Below, piece by piece: positions 23,091-29,160 of a stretch of DNA of 29,160 nt. The notes beneath the pieces are model-generated. The model made no database searches. It was not told the origin of the DNA and was given only the letters and a program-made list of their open reading frames with translations. The position numbers and the translations under genes were made by a program. Source of the DNA: Proteobacteria bacterium UBA964 (lineage in GTDB: Bacteria > Pseudomonadota > Gammaproteobacteria > Steroidobacterales > Steroidobacteraceae); NCBI GenBank assembly GCA_002292945.1, contig DBCG01000074.1, forward strand, positions 410-29,569. Reading direction: 5' to 3'. The first letter of the stretch is position 1. Each line of letters starts with the position of its first letter.

Positions 23091-23894
23091 ATGGAATCGA
23101 ACAGTTTCCTCGAGTACATCGACGCCGCGCAGGTCGCGCTGTACGGCTTCTGGATCTTCTTCGCCGGCCTCATCTGGTACCTGCACCGCGAAGACAAGCG
23201 CGAGGGTTACCCGCTCGACACGAACCGCGTCGACAAGTACGGCACACCGATCACGGTGGAAGGCCTGCCGCCGGTGCCCTGCCCCAAGACCTTCCGTCTC
23301 GCCGACGGCAGCACCATCCAGGCGCCGCGCGCCTCGGGTGCCGATCGTCGTCCGATCGCTGCGCGCCAGGTCGGCTGGGACGATCGCTTCGGTCCGGAGG
23401 TGGGCGCTCCGCTCGACCCGACCGGCGATCCGATGCGCGATGGCGTGGGCCCTGCCGCGTACGCCGAGCGTGCCGACCAACCGGAGCGGATGGTCGATGG
23501 TTCGCCCATGATCGTCCCGATGAGCTCGGTCGCGGGCTGGTCGGTCTCCTCGCGGGATCCCGATCCTCGTGGCATGGCGGTCATCGGTCTGGACGGCGCG
23601 CAAGCGGGCACGGTCCGCGAACTGTGGGTGGACAAATCCGAGCCGCAGATCCGCTACCTCGAGGTCGAACTGAGCCCCGGTGGCCGCGCGGTGCTGCTGC
23701 CCGCCGGCTTCGTGCGCTACGACGTCAAGGGCCGACGCGTGAAGGTGGCTTCGATCACCGCCGCGCAGTTCACCGGCGTGCCGGCCATCGCCGGCGGCGG
23801 TCAGGTGACCAAGCTTGAGGAAGACCGCATCCTGGCCTACTTCGGCAGCGGCCACCTGTACGCGGTACCGAGCCGCCTGGGCCCGGTGGTCTGA
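23091..23894 (+). CDS. puhA: Photosynthetic reaction centre H subunit PuhA
   Basis: This 267-residue protein is the H subunit of the type II reaction centre. One membrane segment lies near the N-terminus (AQVALYGFWIFFAGLIWYL, residues about 13-31), followed by REDKREGYPLDT, the conserved start of the cytoplasmic domain. The C-terminal PRC-barrel (about residues 150-250) includes GTVRELWVDKSEPQIRYLEVEL (core DKSEPQIRYLEVEL), where acidic residues serve proton transfer to QB. The ATG at 23091 is preceded by AGGGAGA. It ends three bases before puhB. Because the gene is 68 bases from lhaA with a terminator-like hairpin between, it may need readthrough or its own promoter; I found no convincing -10/-35 pair in the gap. 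Confidence 0.97.
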   Translation: MESNSFLEYIDAAQVALYGFWIFFAGLIWYLHREDKREGYPLDTNRVDKYGTPITVEGLPPVPCPKTFRLADGSTIQAPRASGADRRPIAARQVGWDDRFGPEVGAPLDPTGDPMRDGVGPAAYAERADQPERMVDGSPMIVPMSSVAGWSVSSRDPDPRGMAVIGLDGAQAGTVRELWVDKSEPQIRYLEVELSPGGRAVLLPAGFVRYDVKGRRVKVASITAAQFTGVPAIAGGGQVTKLEEDRILAYFGSGHLYAVPSRLGPVV

Positions 23895-23897
23895 GCC

Positions 23898-24572
23898 ATG
23901 GCGACGCCGGCGGTGTTCAGCGAGCACGACTCCGAGCCGATGCACGGCCTACCCGCGGTCCTGCCGCCGGGCGAGACGCTGTTGTGGCAGGGATCTCCGC
24001 AATGGCGATCCCTCGCCCTCAACGCTTATCGGGTACGGGCGCTCGCGATCTACTTCGCGGCGATCGTCGCAGCAAGGGGCGTGTACCTGTTCGCCGGCGG
24101 CGCCACCGTCGGTGAGACGCTCGCCGGCTGCGTCGGCCCGGCGGCGTTCTCGCTGGTGGGCCTCGCGCTGCTCACAGGTATCGCCGCACTCGCTGCGCGC
24201 AGCACCGTCTATACGCTGACCGATCGTCGACTGGTGATCCGGCAGGGCATCGCGCTCTCGAGCGCGCTCAACCTGCCGTTCACCGTGCTGCGCTCCGCCG
24301 ACCTGCGCGAGCGTGGCGACGGCACCTGTGACATCGCGCTCTCGCTGCTCCCGGAACAGCGTGTGTCCTATCTTTGGCTGTGGCCGCATGTCCGGCCTTG
24401 GCGCATCAACCAGCCGCAGCCGATGCTGCGCAGCCTGCCCGATGCGACCCTCGTCGGTGAAGCGATCGGACGCGCTTTCGCGCAGGCGACCGCCGGCGGG
24501 CGCAGCGTCGCACCGCACGCCACACCCGCGCCGACCCACACCGACCACGCGATGGTCGGGGCTGCGGGATGA
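23898..24572 (+). CDS. puhB: Photosynthetic complex assembly protein PuhB
   Basis: This 224-residue protein is PuhB, a membrane factor needed for reaction centre and LH1 assembly. It carries LPPGETLLWQGSPQWRSLALNAYRVRALAIYF (core PPGETLLWQGSPQWRSLA) near the N-terminus, two or three hydrophobic segments (about residues 45-95) and the bacterial PH-like region with STVYTLTDRRLVIRQGIALSSALNLPF (core YTLTDRRLVIRQGIA), which is typical of PuhB. FGWL-type ending motifs are not obvious, and the C-terminal 25 residues are low in complexity. The ATG is three bases after puhA. The stop overlaps the puhC start (ATGA). Family position and neighbours agree with the puhABCE order of purple bacteria. Confidence 0.93.
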   Translation: MATPAVFSEHDSEPMHGLPAVLPPGETLLWQGSPQWRSLALNAYRVRALAIYFAAIVAARGVYLFAGGATVGETLAGCVGPAAFSLVGLALLTGIAALAARSTVYTLTDRRLVIRQGIALSSALNLPFTVLRSADLRERGDGTCDIALSLLPEQRVSYLWLWPHVRPWRINQPQPMLRSLPDATLVGEAIGRAFAQATAGGRSVAPHATPAPTHTDHAMVGAAG

Positions 24573-25060
24573 GTCAGGCGTCGACCGGCGGGATGCCCAG
24601 GCATGCCTTGGTCGGGGCCGCGATGTTGGTCATCGGAGCGATCTTGGTGGCGGCGTTCGGTCGCATGACCACGCCGGCGCCGGGCACCGCGCCACAGGCT
24701 GCCGTGGTCTCCTTCCACGATGTGCACTTCACGGACCGCCCTGACGGCAGCATCCTGGCGACCCTCGCCGATGGCCGTCCCCTCGGTACGCTCTCCATCG
24801 AGGAAGCAGGCTTCACGCGCGGCGTGATGCGCGGTTTCTCACGCGGCCGCCAACAGACCGGCAAGGACGCCGACGCACCGTATCGCCTCACCCGTCTCGC
24901 CGATGGCCGCTTCATCATGGAAGACCCCGGCACGCCGATGCGCATCGAGCTCGATGTGTTCGGCAGCGACAACGCCGCGACGCTCGCGCGGCTGTTCCGT
25001 GCCGGTGAGGCACTCACAGGCAAGGACGCCGACCCCACACCCACGCACGCCAGCGGGTGA
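24569..25060 (+). CDS. puhC: Photosynthetic complex assembly protein PuhC
   Basis: This 163-residue protein is PuhC, involved in correct assembly of the core complex. A single membrane segment is at residues about 12-31 (ALVGAAMLVIGAILVAAF), so the rest is probably periplasmic. The family core follows: VVSFHDVHFTDRPDGSILATLADGRPLGTL (core FTDRPDGSILATLADG), RGVMRGFSRGRQQTGKD and PYRLTRLADGRFIMEDPGT, typical of PuhC. It starts within the puhB stop (ATGA) and its own stop overlaps the GTG start of puhE. The short spacing suggests coordinated translation of the whole assembly set. Confidence 0.92.
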   Translation: MSQASTGGMPRHALVGAAMLVIGAILVAAFGRMTTPAPGTAPQAAVVSFHDVHFTDRPDGSILATLADGRPLGTLSIEEAGFTRGVMRGFSRGRQQTGKDADAPYRLTRLADGRFIMEDPGTPMRIELDVFGSDNAATLARLFRAGEALTGKDADPTPTHASG

Positions 25061-25857
25061 CCGCCTTGAGCGCAGCGATGCTCGCCGGCGCCGGAGCGCT
25101 GACGGTGCTGCTCTGGTGGGGTTCCACCGGACTCATCACCGGCTTGGTGCGGCGCGATCCGCGCAGCTATCCCTCGTTGCTCGCCGCGACCTCGATCATC
25201 GCCGTGATCGGACTCGCGGTGTTGGTGGGCGTCCGCGAGGACACACGGGCGGTGGCAGCCATCGCCGGTTTCTGCGCGTCGCTCGCGCTCTGGTCCTGGA
25301 TCGAGGTCACCTTCCTGACCGGTGCGATCACCGGACGGATCCGGGCACTGCCCGCGAACCTTCCGCGGCGCGGCTGGCGTCATGCACTTTTCGCGCTGCG
25401 GGCCATCCTCTGGCACGAACTGGCCATCATCGTGCTCACCGCGACCGTGGCACTGCTGTCCATCGGCTGGCCGAACACCATCGGGCTCGCGACGCTGCTC
25501 GTGCTGTGGGTGCTGCGCAGCAGCGCCAAGCTCAACCTCTTCCTCGGCGTGCGCAACTTGGGTGAGGGTTTCCTGCCTGATCACCTCGCGCACCTACTCG
25601 ATCACTTCCACCACCGCCGCATGAACGCACTGCTGCCGTTCTCGATCGTGCTGGGCGGCCTGCTCGCCGCGTGGCTCGGCTCGCAAGCGGCCGCCGCGAC
25701 CCTGCCGGTCGAGGCGGTCGGCTACACGATGGTCGCGACGCTTGCAGCGCTCGGCGTCCTCGAACACCTTCTGATGGTCGTACCTTTGCCGCCCGAGACG
25801 CTCTGGGGCCGCCGCCCCGCCCCTCCCCGCGGATCTGCTGGAGACTCGCCCCCATGA
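25057..25857 (+). CDS. puhE: Photosynthetic complex assembly protein PuhE
   Basis: This 266-residue membrane protein is PuhE, an assembly factor modulating reaction centre and bacteriochlorophyll levels. Around seven hydrophobic segments are present. Diagnostic pieces are [19 protein letters not shown] near the N-terminus, [30 protein letters not shown], and the cytoplasmic motif [27 protein letters not shown] (core [17 protein letters not shown]) with [13 protein letters not shown]. The start is GTG at 25057 in overlap with the puhC stop; a later ATG at codon 8 is an alternative. The stop overlaps the dxs ATG (ATGA). In many purple bacteria acsF or hemA follows puhE; here dxs does. Confidence 0.92.
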   Translation: MTALSAAMLAGAGALTVLLWWGSTGLITGLVRRDPRSYPSLLAATSIIAVIGLAVLVGVREDTRAVAAIAGFCASLALWSWIEVTFLTGAITGRIRALPANLPRRGWRHALFALRAILWHELAIIVLTATVALLSIGWPNTIGLATLLVLWVLRSSAKLNLFLGVRNLGEGFLPDHLAHLLDHFHHRRMNALLPFSIVLGGLLAAWLGSQAAAATLPVEAVGYTMVATLAALGVLEHLLMVVPLPPETLWGRRPAPPRGSAGDSPP

Positions 25858-27764
25858 CGAAACCCGCATTGCTGACGCGCATCGACTCGCCCACGGACCT
25901 GCGCCGCCTCGCTGATGCGCAGTTGCCGCAGCTCGCCGAGGAACTGCGCACCGACCTGTTGGCTTCCGTCGCACGCAGCGGTGGACACCTGTCCGCCGGT
26001 CTCGGCACGGTCGAGCTCGCGATCGCGCTGCATTACCTCTACGACACCCCGCACGACGCACTGGTCTGGGACGTCGGCCATCAGGCCTATCCGCACAAGA
26101 TGCTGACCGGCCGCCGCGACGCGCTGGCCGGGATCCGCCGCAGGGACGGCATCTCGGGCTTCCTCAAGCGCGACGAGAGCCCCTACGACGCCTTCGGCGC
26201 GGGTCACTCGAGCACCTCGATCAGCGCCGCGCTCGGCATGGCGGCCGCAGCACGCCAACTCGGCACCGCTGCTCGCGCGGTGGCGGTGATCGGCGACGGC
26301 GCACTCACGGCAGGCCTTGCCTTCGAGGCCCTCGACCACGCCGGCGAGCTCGGCGCCGACCTGCTGGTCGTGCTCAACGACAACGGCATGTCGATCTCCG
26401 AGAACGTCGGCGCGCTGTCGCGCCACTTGGCGAGCCGTGGCCACGGCCCGGTGCAGGACGTCGACGGTTTCTTCGACGCACTCGGCTTCAGTTACCGCGG
26501 CCCGGTGGATGGCCACGACCTGCCGCTGCTGCTCTCGGAGATCCGCCGTCTGCAGGGCATGTCGGGACCGAAGCTGCTGCATGTGCTGACCCGCAAAGGC
26601 AAAGGCTATGCGCGGGCCGAGGCGGAGCCGATCAAGTACCACGGCGTGACACCCTTCGATCCGGTCGCCGGCATCGTCGCAGGCAAGCCGACTGCGCCGA
26701 CCTACACCCAGGTTTTCGGCGACTGGCTCTGTGAACTCGCCGAGCGCGACCCGCGCATCGTCGTCATCACCCCGGCGATGCGCGAAGGCTCGGGTCTCGT
26801 CGCCTTCGCCAAACGTTTTCCGGACCGCTACCACGATGTCGGCATCGCCGAGCAGCACGCGGTGACCTTCGCCGCCGGTCTCGCCGCCCGCGGACTTCGC
26901 CCGGTGGTCGCCATCTACTCCACTTTCCTGCAGCGCGCCTTCGATCAACTGGTGCACGATGTCTGCCTCCAGGGACTGCCTGTGACCTTCGCGATCGACC
27001 GTGCCGGCTTGGTCGGTCCGGACGGCGCGACGCACAACGGCAGCCTCGATCTGTCTTTCCTGCGTTGTGTCCCCGGCATCACCGTCATGACCCCGAGCGA
27101 CGCGGACAGCCTGCGCGCGATGTTGCGCACCGGTATCGAGGGTGATGGCCCGAGCGCGATCCGCTATCCCCGCACGGCGGCGGCCGGGGAGACACGGCGC
27201 ATCGCGACCGCACCGCTCACCGAAGACGACGAACAGACCGCGGACGGCGCGCTCGCACTGCTGCCCCGTCCGTTGCCGATCGGACGCGGCGAACTGCAGC
27301 GACGCGGCTCAGGCATCGCGTTGCTCGCCTTCGGAACGCTGGTGCACACCGCGCACGAATTCGCGGAGATCGTCGATGCGAGCGTCGCCGACATGCGTTT
27401 CGTGAAGCCGCTGGACGAAGCCTTGGTGCTCGAGCTCGCGGCGAGCCATGACCTCTTGGTGACGCTCGAAGAGAACGCCATCGCAGGCGGAGCGGGCGCC
27501 GCGGTCAGCGAACTGCTCGCACGTCATGGCCAAGACATCCCGGTGCTGCACCTCGGACTTCCCGATCGCCCGCTGGAGCACGGAACGCGCGAGCAATGCC
27601 TGCAGGATGCCGGCCTCGACGTACCTGGGATCTTCGATGCCATCGCACGGCACACGGCGTTGATCACCGAGACGAGGGCCACGCCGCGCCGCGCACTGCG
27701 CCTGCGCAACAACCCGATGTTCAGCGGCGTGCTGCGGCTGCTGACCCGCAGCCAGCTACGTTGA
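25854..27764 (+). CDS. dxs: 1-deoxy-D-xylulose-5-phosphate synthase with shortened central loop
   Basis: This 636-residue thiamine diphosphate enzyme joins pyruvate and glyceraldehyde 3-phosphate to make deoxyxylulose 5-phosphate, the first step of the MEP isoprenoid pathway. Motifs are [15 protein letters not shown] (H45), HQAYPHK (76-82), [32 protein letters not shown] (ThDP/Mg site with [15 protein letters not shown]), and [17 protein letters not shown] (E333). After [10 protein letters not shown] near residue 190, only about 13 residues precede the [17 protein letters not shown] block, where the E. coli enzyme has over 40, so the flexible loop is mostly missing. The C-terminus is about 35 residues longer than in E. 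coli. The ATG overlaps the puhE stop. ThDP dependence links it loosely to the thiamine operon. Confidence 0.95.
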   Translation: MTKPALLTRIDSPTDLRRLADAQLPQLAEELRTDLLASVARSGGHLSAGLGTVELAIALHYLYDTPHDALVWDVGHQAYPHKMLTGRRDALAGIRRRDGISGFLKRDESPYDAFGAGHSSTSISAALGMAAAARQLGTAARAVAVIGDGALTAGLAFEALDHAGELGADLLVVLNDNGMSISENVGALSRHLASRGHGPVQDVDGFFDALGFSYRGPVDGHDLPLLLSEIRRLQGMSGPKLLHVLTRKGKGYARAEAEPIKYHGVTPFDPVAGIVAGKPTAPTYTQVFGDWLCELAERDPRIVVITPAMREGSGLVAFAKRFPDRYHDVGIAEQHAVTFAAGLAARGLRPVVAIYSTFLQRAFDQLVHDVCLQGLPVTFAIDRAGLVGPDGATHNGSLDLSFLRCVPGITVMTPSDADSLRAMLRTGIEGDGPSAIRYPRTAAAGETRRIATAPLTEDDEQTADGALALLPRPLPIGRGELQRRGSGIALLAFGTLVHTAHEFAEIVDASVADMRFVKPLDEALVLELAASHDLLVTLEENAIAGGAGAAVSELLARHGQDIPVLHLGLPDRPLEHGTREQCLQDAGLDVPGIFDAIARHTALITETRATPRRALRLRNNPMFSGVLRLLTRSQLR

Positions 27765-27775
27765 GCCTACCGCCG

Positions 27776-28705
27776 TCAGGCTGAGGCGCGCAGCATCTCG
27801 GGCAGACGGAAACGGGTCGTCTCGGCCAAGCCCGGCAACTCGCGCACCTGACCCACCCCGAGATCGCGCAACCGGGAGATCACGCCCTGCACGAGGTGTT
27901 CGGGCGTCGAGGCTCCGGCAGTGACCCCGATGCGCCGCACGCCCGCGAGCCAAGCCGCATCGAGATCATCGGCCGTCTCGAGCAATCGCGCAGGCACGCC
28001 GTGGTCGGCGGCGACCTCCTGCAGACGGTTGGCGTTCGAGCTGTTCTGAGAACCGACCACCAACACAAGATCGACATGCTTCACCAGACTGCGCACCGCA
28101 CGCTGGCGGTTGAGCGTGGCGTAGCAGATGTCGTCGAGCCCTGGCCCGACGATGTCCGGATAGCGTGACTCCAAGGCTTCGATGAGCACACGGGTGTCGT
28201 CGATGGAGAGCGTGGTCTGGGTGACATAGGCGACCGGCGTGCCGGCCTGCATCGGCAGCGCGGCGATCTCCTCCACGGAGCCGACCACATGCACCTCACC
28301 GTCGACGGAGCCGCGGGTGCCCTCGACCTCCTCGTGCCCCGCATGACCGATGACCACGATGACATGTCCGCGCTGTGAGAATCGCTGCGCCTGCAGGTGG
28401 ACTTTGGTGACGAGCGGACAGGTGGCGTCGATCACCCGCAGACCACGCTCACGGGCCCGATCCACGATCGCCGTCGCCACGCCATGGGCGCTGAATATCG
28501 TCAGCGCACCGCGCGGGACGGCATCGATGTCATCGACGAACACGGCGCCGCGTGCCGCGAGATCGTCCACCACATGCTTGTTGTGGACGATCTCGTGGAA
28601 CACGTAGACCGGCGCGCCGTAGGTGGCGAGCGCCCGCTCGGCGATCTCGATCGCTCGGGCCACCCCGGCGCAGAAGCCGCGCGGCTGGGCGAGCACTGCC
28701 TCCAT
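27776..28705 (-). CDS. ispH: 4-hydroxy-3-methylbut-2-enyl diphosphate reductase IspH
   Basis: This 309-residue enzyme performs the last step of the MEP pathway, reducing HMBPP to IPP and DMAPP with a [4Fe-4S] cluster. The three cluster cysteines are C12 (PRGFCAGVARAI), C96 (DATCPLVTKVH) and C194 (DDICYATLNRQ). Active-site histidines H41 and H74 (FSAHGV) and H124, and the acid E126 in GHAGHEEVEGTRG, are present, as is SQNSSNANRLQEV. The ATG is at 28703-28705, 15 bases after the pufC stop, so it could be transcribed with the puf genes. It converges on dxs with an 11-base gap. Isoprenoid supply for the bacteriochlorophyll tail and carotenoids explains its location. Confidence 0.97.
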   Translation of the reverse strand: MEAVLAQPRGFCAGVARAIEIAERALATYGAPVYVFHEIVHNKHVVDDLAARGAVFVDDIDAVPRGALTIFSAHGVATAIVDRARERGLRVIDATCPLVTKVHLQAQRFSQRGHVIVVIGHAGHEEVEGTRGSVDGEVHVVGSVEEIAALPMQAGTPVAYVTQTTLSIDDTRVLIEALESRYPDIVGPGLDDICYATLNRQRAVRSLVKHVDLVLVVGSQNSSNANRLQEVAADHGVPARLLETADDLDAAWLAGVRRIGVTAGASTPEHLVQGVISRLRDLGVGQVRELPGLAETTRFRLPEMLRASA

Positions 28706-28720
28706 CCGCGTCGGCGCTCC

Positions 28721-29160
28721 TCAGCCTGTCGCCGCGCCGACGCCAGCGGCGGTCGACGAAGCCATCGGTGCAGCCGTCTCCGCAACCTCTGCCGCGGCGT
28801 CCGCCGTGGTCGCCGCCGCATCAGCGGCTGCCTCGACCGGCATCACGGGCAGCGGCTTCTCACGCTGCAGCTCCGGATAGTCCTTCGCCATGCTGACACC
28901 GTAGTAGGGCTTGTTCACGCCCTGGTGGCAGGTCTGGCAATTGACCTTCGCCACATCACCGGTCGGCCCCAGCCGGTGCTCAGGGAACACGCCGGTGAGC
29001 GGCACCATGTACTCGTTGTTGAGGCCGCGCGCCATGCGGATGCCATGCCACGCCGTGGTGCGCTGCGGACGGCTCTCACCGCCCCACTCCGCGAACGCCC
29101 GCGAGTTGTGGCAGTAAGTGCAGTTCACACCGAGCGACTCGGACATGTGCACCATCAGTG
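28721..29160 (-). CDS. pufC: Photosynthetic reaction centre cytochrome c subunit PufC, C-terminal part (truncated by window)
   Basis: This is the C-terminal 146 residues of the tetrahaem cytochrome subunit that re-reduces the special pair of the reaction centre on the periplasmic side. Two of the four haem sites are visible: CTYCH (in [14 protein letters not shown]) and CQTCH (in [14 protein letters not shown]). The flanking [28 protein letters not shown] and [11 protein letters not shown] are characteristic, with methionines as axial ligands. After [12 protein letters not shown] a tail of about 45 residues rich in alanine ([18 protein letters not shown] and similar) extends the protein. The frame is open to the window edge and the gene continues outside. 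As the last puf gene it implies pufBALM beyond the right edge, transcribed leftwards. Confidence 0.95.
   Translation of the reverse strand, partial: LMVHMSESLGVNCTYCHNSRAFAEWGGESRPQRTTAWHGIRMARGLNNEYMVPLTGVFPEHRLGPTGDVAKVNCQTCHQGVNKPYYGVSMAKDYPELQREKPLPVMPVEAAADAAATTADAAAEVAETAAPMASSTAAGVGAATG

Noticed and set aside
27764..27782. Possible bidirectional terminator between dxs and ispH (AGCCT and AGGCT arms).
   Set aside because: The stem has only five pairs with a nine-base loop and no T tract on either strand, and it runs into the ispH stop.

Overview
The window is a GC-rich chromosomal segment of a purple phototrophic proteobacterium. It holds part of a photosynthesis gene cluster (about 14.6 to 29.2 kb) next to ordinary metabolic genes (0 to 14.7 kb). 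The phototrophy genes are the core of the evidence: bacteriochlorophyll synthesis (bchF, bchG, bchP), reaction centre subunits (puhA and the 3' end of the tetrahaem pufC), assembly factors (lhaA, bch2, puhB, puhC, puhE) and the regulators ppsR and aerR. A gammaproteobacterium is my best guess from the overall protein flavour (GDH-2, GpmA, the TonB/PnuT thiamine operon), but this is inference.

Left part, plus strand: the 3' end of hpd (tyrosine catabolism), a VOC protein, a fumarylacetoacetase-family hydrolase and a MarR regulator form an overlapping operon. A large NAD-glutamate dehydrogenase, a family 2 glycosyltransferase that starts on its stop codon, and gpmA follow. Minus strand, 13.6 to 9.2 kb: a TPP riboswitch controls a TonB receptor, a PnuT-type transporter and a small-molecule kinase, read as a thiamine import and phosphorylation operon. 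A 2Fe-2S ferredoxin and a membrane-anchored RraB-domain protein follow on the same strand. A PhzF-family gene lies on the plus strand beyond the riboswitch.

Photosynthesis part: on the minus strand aerR-ppsR leads to bchG-bch2-bchP and a small unrecognised membrane protein. Divergently on the plus strand runs bchF-lhaA-puhA-puhB-puhC-puhE-dxs, almost entirely with stop/start overlaps. On the right, ispH and the end of pufC lie on the minus strand. Perfect TGT-N12-ACA PpsR/CrtJ-type palindromes overlap the -35 boxes in front of both bchF and bchG, so the PpsR/AerR pair encoded between them probably controls both arms.

The most notable points are: bchF joined directly to lhaA without the usual bchNBHLM block; a predicted leaderless bchG transcript; a terminator-like hairpin on the lhaA stop codon; a Dxs, coupled to puhE, that lacks about 30 residues of the flexible loop; a 98-residue membrane protein at the end of the bchG operon; and a TPP aptamer whose 3' end contains the Shine-Dalgarno sequence of its gene. 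No gene-free stretch exceeds 300 bases. I saw no tRNA, rRNA, IS element or CRISPR array.
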